The translations under genes and the position numbers were made by a program. Source: Candidatus Latescibacterota bacterium (GTDB lineage Bacteria; Latescibacterota; Latescibacteria; Latescibacterales; Latescibacteraceae). Taken from it: a stretch of DNA of 38,888 nucleotides. Shown one piece after another: positions 25,197 to 33,965 of this stretch. Location of the stretch: contig JAFGMP010000216.1 in the NCBI GenBank assembly GCA_016927495.1, positions 1 to 38,888 of the forward strand, in the 5' to 3' direction. Position 1 is the stretch's first letter, and every line of letters starts with the position of its first letter. The notes beneath the pieces were generated by a model. The model was not told the DNA's origin. It was given only the letters and a program-made list of their open reading frames with translations, and did no database searches.

Positions 25197-26342
25197 CTAC
25201 ACCGAAGGTTTCTGCTGTTCGGGGGCGGAAGCCGGGTTATTGTTTGATGATGACGGAGAAAGAGGAATTGATGATTCCCGTTGCTGCGAACCTTGTGGCT
25301 GTTGCCTGGTACCTGATTTATACGGTGCGCTGCCGTGCATTACACGGGAGATGTTTGAAGCGTTTTGTATTATCGAGGAACCATGTGATTGCATACCGTT
25401 TGCAATCTGTCCGAGTACCGGATTTCCACCGCCGAAGCGGGAAAGAAGATTGCCGGCACCTACCATACCGGCCCCGTAGGCAATGCCGCCGGAAAGAGCG
25501 GCACCGATCGCCGCCTGTGGTGTCGCGGTATTGCCGAGAGGGCTTTGGCCTGAAAAGATATAGCCCGTAAGCGGCCAGATAAGACAAAAGAAGACAATAG
25601 ACATAACGCCATACACCGCGACAAGAATGATGTTATTTCCGGTCGTCCCGGCTTCAAAATTGGAAACCAGACCGGCCGCCTGAGCAACGACGAATGAAAT
25701 GGAACCGAAAATTCCGACAAAGTTGACGATAAGAAACATGTTGAGCCAGTTGCGGGCAACATGTACGGTAAGATCACAGATCGCAAACGCGAGACAGATC
25801 GGACCGCAATAATAGCAGAAAAGCCATAGAAACGGTTGAAGCATTGTAACGATGAAAACACAGACAATCGCGGCAAGAAATATTATCGAAGAAAGAATAT
25901 TCGAAACAAGAGAATTATTGAAACTCGCGACAATAATCTGCCATGGAGTGCTTGGCGCGTTGCCGCTGCCGGCAAATACATTCTTCCATGATTCAAGGAA
26001 GTCTGATGCGTAGCTGGAGAAAATGGCGTTCGCCATCATGTTGGTCGTTTCAGCTATGGTGTAACGAAATATCAGATTGTAAAGTGGAGCGGCCATGAGA
26101 GCGGCGATAATAACGGTGCGGAACATAAGGGGTCCGACATTTTCCCATATTGATGATGTACGGGAGATGTTAAATACCATGAGAACAAGCTGAAAGATAA
26201 GCATCAGTGCTGCAAAACCGTAACCTATCATAATCATCGTCCCGAGAGCATTTCCTTCCCCTACCCTCTCAAGGAGTGACGTGGAATGCCAGATCTGACC
26301 TCCGAATACTGATCCGATGAGATTCTTCAATGCATCGTCCAT
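25197..26342 (-). CDS. virB6: VirB6/TrbL-like polytopic membrane protein (second copy)
   Basis: 381 residues with five or six membrane helices (about 35-60, 75-100, 150-178, 185-210, 215-235, 245-265) and a hydrophilic C-terminal tail rich in Q, S and P, as in TrbL. It would form the inner-membrane channel part. Its ATG follows the stop of the other VirB6-like gene directly, without any gap. Confidence 0.75.
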   Translation of the reverse strand: MDDALKNLIGSVFGGQIWHSTSLLERVGEGNALGTMIMIGYGFAALMLIFQLVLMVFNISRTSSIWENVGPLMFRTVIIAALMAAPLYNLIFRYTIAETTNMMANAIFSSYASDFLESWKNVFAGSGNAPSTPWQIIVASFNNSLVSNILSSIIFLAAIVCVFIVTMLQPFLWLFCYYCGPICLAFAICDLTVHVARNWLNMFLIVNFVGIFGSISFVVAQAAGLVSNFEAGTTGNNIILVAVYGVMSIVFFCLIWPLTGYIFSGQSPLGNTATPQAAIGAALSGGIAYGAGMVGAGNLLSRFGGGNPVLGQIANGMQSHGSSIIQNASNISRVMHGSAPYKSGTRQQPQGSQQRESSIPLSPSSSNNNPASAPEQQKPSV

Positions 26343-27242
26343 TTATATGCCTCGCTTGCGCGTTGAGAGAATGAAACCATAGTTGAGAAAAACAGCGTGG
26401 AAATTACCAAAAAGGGCAAGGATAGCACTTTTTATTATTACAGGGATATTAATAAAACTGACCCCGAAAAAGGCCGCGTGAAAAAGCAAGGTGAGATCGA
26501 GGAATACTATACCGATTATGATTTGAATAAAAAGCGTGAAAAGACTTCCAATTACGAGATGTTCCTCCATTGTCGAGATAAGTGCGGCCTGATTGATAAT
26601 GGTAACAGCTACTGCGGAAATAACAGGAAAAAGCATACAGGCGAAAATGGCGTTGAACCAGCGATGCAGTGGAGTTTTAAGAAAAAAAAGGAAACCGGCG
26701 ATCGCCGGTCCGACTGCCAGTATGATAAGAAGTTCAAACATCCCTGCGGATACAAAAGTGTAATAGGTAACAAGCAGCATGATTACCGCAATACTGAGCA
26801 TCAGTGAAAACACTGAAGCACTCATTGCCTGAACATTGAAGAAGTCAATGCCGGAAAGAGACCCGTCTGCGATAGCATCAATAAAACTCCTGAAGCCCCC
26901 TTTGAATACCACAAACTGAGCCTGCAGAACATTATCGGACATGAGACTGAACAACCCTATTGCAATGCGGACAATAGCTCCGTATGCAACGGCATTTCCG
27001 AAAAGGGCCATGATAATAACGAGTTTATATACATCAGGAAGAAGAGTTTGTTTGAACTCATCAAATGACTGCAGTACAAGGCGTGAAGTCAGATGAATAA
27101 TGAACATAAGAAGAATTAAAAAACGCCCTACATTCGTAAATAAAACGATATATGGCTGCAGTACCCGTATCAGTTCTTCAGGAGAAAGAACAATCAGGTT
27201 TTCAAACAGAGAAAGATGATCAAGAAGTTGCGTGGCGTTCAT
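26343..27242 (-). CDS. virB6: VirB6/TrbL-like polytopic membrane protein (first copy)
   Basis: 299 residues with six to seven hydrophobic helices spread from about 25 to 290 (for example LTSRLV-flanked helix at 36-55, LLVTYYTFVSAGMFELLIIL at about 155-175, LFTLFIQIIIGIVFLDLTLL at about 236-256). Position between the coiled-coil genes and VirB8 suits VirB6. Start overlaps the preceding stop (TGATG). Two adjacent VirB6-like genes suggest a heteromeric channel or recruitment of two copies. Confidence 0.72.
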   Translation of the reverse strand: MNATQLLDHLSLFENLIVLSPEELIRVLQPYIVLFTNVGRFLILLMFIIHLTSRLVLQSFDEFKQTLLPDVYKLVIIMALFGNAVAYGAIVRIAIGLFSLMSDNVLQAQFVVFKGGFRSFIDAIADGSLSGIDFFNVQAMSASVFSLMLSIAVIMLLVTYYTFVSAGMFELLIILAVGPAIAGFLFFLKTPLHRWFNAIFACMLFPVISAVAVTIINQAALISTMEEHLVIGSLFTLFIQIIIGIVFLDLTLLFHAAFFGVSFINIPVIIKSAILALFGNFHAVFLNYGFILSTRKRGI

Positions 27243-27526
27243 CAGCAGCCAACCGCTTTTCTTGCATACATCATTGAACTGTCAAGGCGGTCGATTTCGC
27301 TTTTATGTTTACGGCACAGCAATTGATCTTTCTTGAGAAAGGAAAGATAATGATCAATATCGTCAAGGAAAGTAACGAAAGCATATTCAAGAAACGTTAA
27401 TGCCTGTCGGGATTTACACAGATCAGCTTCCGTCTCAATGTACATCTGTGCCATACGTGGATCTTTTGAACTGTGAACGATGTGTTCGAAAAGGCTCTGC
27501 TGGACTTTTTCAAGATTGAGTTCCAT
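27242..27526 (-). CDS. Small helical protein between TrbJ-like and VirB6 genes
   Basis: 94 residues, no signal peptide, strongly helical, with three cysteines. The start overlaps the previous stop (TAATG) and AAGGAGG precedes it; its own stop overlaps the next start. Probably a cytosolic chaperone or assembly factor of the system; family unknown. Confidence 0.6.
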   Translation of the reverse strand: MELNLEKVQQSLFEHIVHSSKDPRMAQMYIETEADLCKSRQALTFLEYAFVTFLDDIDHYLSFLKKDQLLCRKHKSEIDRLDSSMMYARKAVGC

Positions 27527-28632
27527 TAGTTCCTCCTTTGAATTTGATCAGCAATTGCGGGAAGCGGTTTCCCGTGACTTATTATTTTCAGAGAATTACT
27601 CACCTGCTCCGACTGCAGGGCGACTATTTCGCGGTCATTGAGATAGAGTCGGGCAAGGTCGGCCTGAAGCATTGCATACACCTGCTGAAGCTGCGTGGTT
27701 TGCGTGGAAATGGTTTGTCGTTTAAGTGAAATGAATGCGGAAAGTTCCCGCGCGTCTTCGTAAGTCTGGTCTTCATCAACAAGTGTCTGCTGAATTTTAC
27801 CGAAATCCTGCTGCTCGATTGAGATTGAAGGGTTAAGCGGAGATTTATCGTGTGATGATGAGGTGATTTTACCTGTCGCCTCAATCGCTTCACTCGCGTG
27901 ATTTAAAGCCACGGATGGAATTTTCCGGTAGGTATGAACCGGACGGGTCATCTGACTGACGGTTGCCCGGATGCCAAGCGGTGTCCGGGTCATATGTTCT
28001 TTAAGCCCGTCATCAAGAAAAAGGGAGTTGAATGATTGTCTGGCTTTCACCGATGAAGAATAATCGAGAAAGTAGATGCAGCCCAGAACGAACCTTTTAT
28101 CAGCCATGAGCTGATCTTCAACGGACCTCTCCCACTTGCGGTCAATGTCAATCAGGTCCTTCGGTTCGAATTCCTGAAAAACCTTGACGGTATTATCCGC
28201 CATGAGTTTCAATCCATCACCGAAAGCCATAAGCGTGGGTTGAGTGGTACGCCACATGTTGACCCGATTACTTGCTTTGTCAAGTACTTCCGTTGTTTTA
28301 TCCGTGATGCCGGAAACGAACTGAATGAATGACTGTTTGGTATTCTTATATTGAACGACCGTCTCCTTTAGTTTCTGCAGTGCCATTTCCTTGAGATTGA
28401 TGTTTTTGAGGTTTTTTATCAGATCAACAGCTTCCTTCGCTCCCTGGGCGACATCCATGGCTTTTTTTGCCTGTTCAACCGTCGTGATCATATCGCTGAT
28501 GCGGGAAGAGGTTTTATCACCATCATTTATGGTTTCCTGCTGACCGTTATCGGGATTATCACTATAAACGGAAACAAAAAAACTCATTAAAAAAACGACT
28601 GTTATTTTCGGGTACATAAAGGATAACACCAT
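27526..28632 (-). CDS. TrbJ/VirB5-like coiled-coil secreted protein (copy 4)
   Basis: 368 residues; starts at ATG 28632 or 28617 (no clear ribosome site for either). Signal peptide (ITVVFLMSFFVSVYS), then long helices (MITTVEQAKKAMDVAQGAKE, ALQKLKETVVQYKNTKQS) and a C-terminal Q-rich helix (QTTQLQQVYAMLQADLARLY) of the TrbJ/VirB5 kind. First gene of the second T4SS operon, directly behind the matched promoter at 28699-28727. Confidence 0.6.
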   Translation of the reverse strand: MVLSFMYPKITVVFLMSFFVSVYSDNPDNGQQETINDGDKTSSRISDMITTVEQAKKAMDVAQGAKEAVDLIKNLKNINLKEMALQKLKETVVQYKNTKQSFIQFVSGITDKTTEVLDKASNRVNMWRTTQPTLMAFGDGLKLMADNTVKVFQEFEPKDLIDIDRKWERSVEDQLMADKRFVLGCIYFLDYSSSVKARQSFNSLFLDDGLKEHMTRTPLGIRATVSQMTRPVHTYRKIPSVALNHASEAIEATGKITSSSHDKSPLNPSISIEQQDFGKIQQTLVDEDQTYEDARELSAFISLKRQTISTQTTQLQQVYAMLQADLARLYLNDREIVALQSEQVSNSLKIISHGKPLPAIADQIQRRN

Positions 28633-28680
28633 ATTAGAGCGTTACTAAATGTTTTTATTAATATATTATTTGTTATTAAT

Positions 28681-28704
28681 AATCATTATTTATTATTTAA
28701 TATA
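28681..28704. promoter_or_regulatory. Shared operator-like element, copy 1
   Basis: The 24 bases overlap the -10 and start point and match 38510-38533 at 22 of 24 positions (plus-strand core CATTATTTA-N-TATTTAATATA). Likely repressor site; an RHH-type protein from the start of the cluster is the obvious candidate. Confidence 0.65.
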
Positions 28705-28727
28705 CCCCTATTATCAGGTAATGTCAA
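28699..28727 (-). promoter_or_regulatory. Promoter of second T4SS operon
   Basis: Read on the minus strand: TTGACA (28727-28722), 17-base spacer, TATATT (28704-28699). The 18 bases following (28681-28698) match the equivalent of the promoter at 38528 in nearly every position. An AT-rich block with further inverted repeats continues to about 28655. Start of transcription near 28692. Confidence 0.8.
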
Positions 28728-28769
28728 ATTATTTTTTAATGGAGATGGCGAAAAAAACCGGATGGTTGA

Positions 28770-29690
28770 TTAATTCTTGTCCTGAGCATTAAGCTTGTCA
28801 GAAAAATCCTCCAGAACAAAGAAAAGCGCCTGTTTCTGCGCAAGCTCATCACTGTGGCGTTTAATTTTTTCGAGAAGGAAATAGGAACCGATTTTAACCC
28901 CGTCAGTCAGGTATGTGTTTTCCTGAAGAGAGAGAATAAGGGCATTTCTTTCTGAAATCTTGGTCATCTCAGATTGGTGGAGCGGATCAGAAGTTCCGTT
29001 ATTGGCGGCATTCTTTATAGTCGATTCTAAAATGGCACTCTGATTATCAGAAAACTCGTCACTCGCGTCAGTTGAAGCGATTTGTCGTGCGGACTGCGAA
29101 AGAGCCGCCGCATGAAAATTCACGTCCTTATCAGTAGTATCATTCATCATGGATGCATCAGGACTGTTTATCTCAAGAAGCCGTAAAAATTTCTTCTGGA
29201 ATTTAAGACCATCAGGAAGAATATTATTGAGAGCAAGGAGATGACCGGCCGCCCGGTTACGTATAACGTCCCGGCTTTCAGCAAGTTCCTCCCGACGTTC
29301 TTTAAATGCAGGAATATCATTTTTAAAAAGAAGGTCCGATTTCTGAAAAACATCTTCCTCAAGGTATATAATCGCATCTACCGGGTTTTCAGCTTTGAAA
29401 TTTCTTACGTTATCCCAAACCAGCTGTGCCCTGTTTGCAGCTCTTTCTATCGCATAAAGATACCTGTATGAAGACCAGCAGAAATCTTTTACCGACTCGA
29501 GCTCATCGAGGGTACTCCGTGCGATCTGTCTGGCGTGGACATAATACTTAAGAAGATTCTGCCAGATACGCTTATCAAATTTCTTGAGCTTCGGATCGGC
29601 GTAATCCTGAGGGCTGACCTTGTCGGTTGGACCATCGGCAGCCTGAATCATAAATGAAAATGAAACTATTACCAAAAGGATATATCTCAT
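28770..29690 (-). CDS. TrbJ/VirB5-like secreted helical protein (copy 3)
   Basis: 306 residues with a signal peptide (YILLVIVSFSFMIQA). Helical throughout. Residues about 48-115 align by eye with the copy at 16429-17367 (a DEL/DEV..KD segment, RAANRAQLVWD against RAKNRGEYIWD, then LE--VF). ATGA overlap with the previous gene and GGAGG upstream. Last gene of the first operon. Confidence 0.62.
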   Translation of the reverse strand: MRYILLVIVSFSFMIQAADGPTDKVSPQDYADPKLKKFDKRIWQNLLKYYVHARQIARSTLDELESVKDFCWSSYRYLYAIERAANRAQLVWDNVRNFKAENPVDAIIYLEEDVFQKSDLLFKNDIPAFKERREELAESRDVIRNRAAGHLLALNNILPDGLKFQKKFLRLLEINSPDASMMNDTTDKDVNFHAAALSQSARQIASTDASDEFSDNQSAILESTIKNAANNGTSDPLHQSEMTKISERNALILSLQENTYLTDGVKIGSYFLLEKIKRHSDELAQKQALFFVLEDFSDKLNAQDKN

Positions 29691-30901
29691 TGCAGTTCCT
29701 CCATAACAATTTCAACCATGCGACATGAGTGTGCGAAAGCGACGGACGAAGCCTCTGTATTGTTTCTGCGAAGAGCCTCCATTGCAACGATAAAAGCCAT
29801 GGTATTTATTTTCATGGCTACCATGTCCCGTTTAAGGCTCTCCTGCTTGAGAGCAAGAAAAGATGCGCCGTTATAAAGACTTACGATATCATGGTTGGAA
29901 ATGCTTTTTTTGGAAACTTCCGATTCTGTCAGTGGAACATCAGGTGTCACGGGAGCGGCCACTTTATCAGGATTCGACGGATCAAAATTTGACGGATCGA
30001 TCGGAATCTGTGGAAGCGATTCCAATTCATTTTTTTTCAGCGAATTGACATTCTGTCCCAGCAGCCGGTAATAAGCACTGACCAGATTTTCCGATGCCTT
30101 TCTCATTTCATCTATCCTCTGAATACTAACTTTAATCTCCGTCAGGTTGATGGCAATCAGATTTGCGGTCTGATCAATGACCGAATCAGGTTTTTCAAGC
30201 TGATTCTCCGAAGTGATACTTTCTTCAAGAGACTTTATTTTCAGGTCAAGTTCTTCGAAGTGATCCTGGGCACATTCACGTTGAAATTGGTCATCCGTCG
30301 TTTCGATGATGAGCAAATCAGCGGATTGAAGAGAACGAAGATACCCTATCGTGTTGATCCGGTAGGTACGGATATTCCCGGCGGCATCATCAAGACGGGA
30401 ATGGTAGGAGGAATGTGTATAGAGATTTCTTACGGCTGATTTTTTATTCTCGAATGTTTTTCTGTAATCGCCAATTGATTGAATCCTTTTCACATAATTT
30501 TCAGATGCTCCAAGCGTATGCGCCTCGAGCATTTCGAATGCATTTATTGCCTGGGATTCATGAAACTTGAGTGAAAAAGAAAAATTGGTGAGACCAGACT
30601 GCCAGGTGTCCATATCATAGGGATCTATTTCCTTTAGATATTTAACATCTTCATAAATCTGCTCGATATTGTTCCTGATTCGGTCCCAGTCACTTTTAGC
30701 CCGCTTAACACTATGCACAAGTTTATTGGTGGTCCGGACGAAATTGCTCACCTTATCGTATACGTTGACGCAATTTGTAAGTATACCGACCTCGGTCAGT
30801 GAAGGAACAAAATTTCCCAGATAACTGAGCAGCTTCGATTCTTTCGCAAAAACGGCATTTACTGCAGTAACCACTATCAGGATGAGCAGTTTATTTTTCA
30901 T
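29687..30901 (-). CDS. TrbJ/VirB5-like secreted helical protein (copy 2)
   Basis: 404 residues from the ATG at 30901 (GGAGAAAGAGA just before). Signal peptide (LLILIVVTAVNAVFA). The N-terminal region (YDKVSNFVRTTNKLVHSVKR, then DRIRNNIEQIYEDVKYLKE) and final helices (LKRDMVAMKINTMAFIVAME) have the TrbJ/VirB5 pattern. It overlaps the 1024-aa gene by 11 bases. Likely periplasmic or pilus-associated. Confidence 0.6.
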   Translation of the reverse strand: MKNKLLILIVVTAVNAVFAKESKLLSYLGNFVPSLTEVGILTNCVNVYDKVSNFVRTTNKLVHSVKRAKSDWDRIRNNIEQIYEDVKYLKEIDPYDMDTWQSGLTNFSFSLKFHESQAINAFEMLEAHTLGASENYVKRIQSIGDYRKTFENKKSAVRNLYTHSSYHSRLDDAAGNIRTYRINTIGYLRSLQSADLLIIETTDDQFQRECAQDHFEELDLKIKSLEESITSENQLEKPDSVIDQTANLIAINLTEIKVSIQRIDEMRKASENLVSAYYRLLGQNVNSLKKNELESLPQIPIDPSNFDPSNPDKVAAPVTPDVPLTESEVSKKSISNHDIVSLYNGASFLALKQESLKRDMVAMKINTMAFIVAMEALRRNNTEASSVAFAHSCRMVEIVMEELQ

Positions 30902-33900
30902 TCTCTTTCTCCGAAAGGTTAAGGAGATAATCACTGGTCGGTTGATCAAACACTCTCGGCTGCCGCAGGGCCCATGCAAGGGCCGCCCAATTAGCGGATT
31001 TTGTACTTTTTACCGCGTCCTCAAACCGGTCCGGTACGTCGGTAGCGACACCTTTCACATACCTTGTGTAGGCCAGCCACTGCTTTGATTCAGATTCAGT
31101 AAGGTAGAGGGCAAGTGCAATATTCCTGGCACCGTTATTCATTACCTTGATCCGCTGATTCGAAATGATATTACTTGTTGAACGGGTAATATTCGACAGA
31201 TATTGCTGATCGCTGGAGGTACCTTTTGATTTGCTTTTCAATTCCTGCAGTTCATTGTTGGTATTGTCAAGAAGATTGGTGGTGTTCTGTCCGGATTGCA
31301 GGACTGAAGATTGTAGAGCGGCATAGGTCGCCCGGATAGCGGGGTTGAGCGGACCGTAATTACCACCGGTGAGACTATCGGTCTCGATTGCCATCGCGTG
31401 TACCGCGTCGTTAAAATCGGCAAACGATTTCTGCATCGAAAAAACACGATAATCAAGTTCAATGAACGCGCTCCGGGGAAAAAGATCTGAAATATTTGTA
31501 AGGCGGATAGTGCGAAGATCAAGGCCTGAATAGTAATCCGCCACCCCCTGAACGGTATAGAGAAGACCATCCCACGCGTCCCCTATTTTTATATAGGTAT
31601 CACGAAGATCGCGGAGTATATTCATCGTCCGCCGCCAGAAAAGAAAACCGTCATACGTGTTTTTCGCCAGTTTGTACGCGAAACTTTGTGAAATCCGGTT
31701 TTCGATGCGTTTTGAGGTTTCATACAGACCGGCAGCGGCATAGCCTACATAATTATCCTGATGGGTTCCTACATAGTGCAGAGTTTTCATGGCATAATCG
31801 AAAGCCTCTGCCACCAGTATTTTCATGGCGATCTCCCGCATCGCGTCCCCTTTATCGAATTCCTCAGGATCTCGATCATGTACATCAGTCTGGTCGGTGC
31901 GGTATTCCTTGCTGTTTTTATTGTAGTACGCAGCCTGAGAATTGAGCAGTGTAGTTCCGCCGATTGTGACGGTTTTGTTGTAGGGCTTATCATTCAGTGT
32001 ATATCCGGGAGGCAGTACATTGGAATCTTCATCCTTCCAGAGAAGTAGAGTATACGCCAATGTACCGACAAAAACCTTCCTCCCCCACTTGTCATTATGG
32101 ATCAGATCATATTCCCAACGCAGGTACCAGTCTTTGGTATTCCTTGGGTTAAAAGGTTCATGATTAACGGTAAATGTGAATTTACTCCGTTTATATTCAG
32201 GAATATTTTTCGCGTTATCATCACGGTAAACAGATTCCCTGAAAAAAAGATAAAACGGACCCTCGTTTGCTGCGGTATATTTATCATAGATTGCAAAAGA
32301 GGTGAAATCTTCATACGGGCCGTAATTGGCAAATGGATTGGCAAGCACCCAGGCACTGTCCGCATAATCAGGTTTATCAAGCGTTATTTCAACATCACCA
32401 CCATGTGGCCATATTTTATGCCACTTACCGTTAACTTTCTCATATCCCCATTCGGTTTCATGCTCTCCAGGAGAACAGAAATAGTTATAGACATACCTTA
32501 ATTCCGTAAGGCTGTTTTTCATTTTCGATGTTATATCGGTAAGATGTGCATGCCACCCAAGATTATTCAGACTCCAGTCCCAATACCGGTAATGAAGTCC
32601 GAATGTTGCATCAGCGGCGAATGGATCATATACCTCCGGAATGGGTGCATTAAGCAGTACACACTCCTTATTGAAAAGTAACGGATCGGATGGCTGTCTT
32701 TCAGTAGTGGCCTTCAGTGGAGAAACCGAGTTATCCTCACCGTATATGGTCGGATCATACTGTTTCTTCATCATCTCCATATATGCATAATCGCGATAGT
32801 CGACAAACTCAGTCGATTGGTACTCTTTCTCCGGTGAAGAAATAATCTTGTTTGCACAATCACAGAAAAGAGACCAGTACCAGTCCATATCAGGACACTG
32901 CTGCAGCCCGAGACCATTCGTATTATTATCACTGTCTGGGGAGTTGGGAATCTCTATACCATTATGGTATGCAGTTCCGATCCCGTCAGAATCTTTGTTC
33001 GCCATATCTGAATGGATCGGTTCTATTGACCAGGCAAGTTGCGGATAAATACCGCAACGATCCGCAATAATTTCATCATATTTGAATATTTTTTTCCCGA
33101 ACCGTTGGGCACGTGGTATTGAAAGATCTGAAGCGGCGGAACATGTTTTATAACCATCAACTGGTACCATCGACTTTGCACTGAAATAAATTCTGTCACC
33201 TTTGTGGAAGGAGTACTTCTCAGCCTTTTCCTCATCGGTCCAGACACCGTACATTGCATACATGAGCTGTTCCGTACCGAATATTTTTATGACCGCCGGA
33301 TAGATATCCCCATTATCTGTTTTAACAAAAAACGGTTTTCCGTAAAACGTGAACTTTTCTTCCCGGAGAAAATTATTCCATAGTTCGAGCAGATAAAATC
33401 CGGTCCTGTACCGGGAAGAATATGAGTTAAAAAAAGAATTCTCATCAAGATTACCCGTGCTGTATCTGAATGGTAAAACAGTATTGCTTCGGAAAAGATG
33501 ATAAGGACCATATTCGGTACCCGTTGAAGTTTGTGCAAGCTGTTCTATCTGACGGTAATCGTCGAAAGACTCCAATTTCCTGAATGGAGATTTCTCCGAA
33601 ATCTGACAGAAAAGAACATTGGAACCGATTCTTTCAACAGATCGCGGTATCAGATATGGTTCAAGAAGGAGTATATATGCACCGCTCATTTCTATTGATG
33701 ACTGCTGAAGTTGGATCGGTGAGAGTGCAGACCGCATCGATGATGAGGTGTAATTTCCGAAATCACCACCTGTTGAAGATCCCTGAGGCAACGAAGAAAT
33801 CACCCCGGAACGGGTGGGCGTATAAAGACGGTATATGCCATCAGAAGAGTAGGCATATTCACTTTTTACAGTGGAATATTGTATAGAAATGATTTCTTCC

Positions 33901-33965
33901 CGCTCCGTCTGCTGTGCAAAAACAACAGCACTACTGAGAAGAATGAAGACATTTGATAAATTCAT
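30891..33965 (-). CDS. Giant secreted protein with TrbJ-like C-terminus (copy 1)
   Basis: 1024 residues from the ATG at 33965 (GGAGG nine bases upstream; the signal peptide MNLSNVFILLSSAVVFA fixes the start). About 700 N-terminal residues are aromatic-rich, beta-like and of unknown family, with Asp/Asn loops (NKDSDGIGT, SPDSDNNTNG) that may bind calcium and many cysteines (ADRCGIYP, CDCANK). The last 300 residues are helical (ILRDLRDTYIKIGDAWDGLL, YYSGLDLR) in TrbJ style. It overlaps VirB4 by 35 bases. It may be a surface adhesin-pilus tip fusion; this is inference. Confidence 0.6.
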   Translation of the reverse strand: MNLSNVFILLSSAVVFAQQTEREEIISIQYSTVKSEYAYSSDGIYRLYTPTRSGVISSLPQGSSTGGDFGNYTSSSMRSALSPIQLQQSSIEMSGAYILLLEPYLIPRSVERIGSNVLFCQISEKSPFRKLESFDDYRQIEQLAQTSTGTEYGPYHLFRSNTVLPFRYSTGNLDENSFFNSYSSRYRTGFYLLELWNNFLREEKFTFYGKPFFVKTDNGDIYPAVIKIFGTEQLMYAMYGVWTDEEKAEKYSFHKGDRIYFSAKSMVPVDGYKTCSAASDLSIPRAQRFGKKIFKYDEIIADRCGIYPQLAWSIEPIHSDMANKDSDGIGTAYHNGIEIPNSPDSDNNTNGLGLQQCPDMDWYWSLFCDCANKIISSPEKEYQSTEFVDYRDYAYMEMMKKQYDPTIYGEDNSVSPLKATTERQPSDPLLFNKECVLLNAPIPEVYDPFAADATFGLHYRYWDWSLNNLGWHAHLTDITSKMKNSLTELRYVYNYFCSPGEHETEWGYEKVNGKWHKIWPHGGDVEITLDKPDYADSAWVLANPFANYGPYEDFTSFAIYDKYTAANEGPFYLFFRESVYRDDNAKNIPEYKRSKFTFTVNHEPFNPRNTKDWYLRWEYDLIHNDKWGRKVFVGTLAYTLLLWKDEDSNVLPPGYTLNDKPYNKTVTIGGTTLLNSQAAYYNKNSKEYRTDQTDVHDRDPEEFDKGDAMREIAMKILVAEAFDYAMKTLHYVGTHQDNYVGYAAAGLYETSKRIENRISQSFAYKLAKNTYDGFLFWRRTMNILRDLRDTYIKIGDAWDGLLYTVQGVADYYSGLDLRTIRLTNISDLFPRSAFIELDYRVFSMQKSFADFNDAVHAMAIETDSLTGGNYGPLNPAIRATYAALQSSVLQSGQNTTNLLDNTNNELQELKSKSKGTSSDQQYLSNITRSTSNIISNQRIKVMNNGARNIALALYLTESESKQWLAYTRYVKGVATDVPDRFEDAVKSTKSANWAALAWALRQPRVFDQPTSDYLLNLSEKENEK

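Noticed and set aside
26397..26807. 136-codon plus-strand frame opposite the first VirB6-like gene
   Set aside because: Highly charged mirror of a membrane-protein coding sequence, a common artefact.
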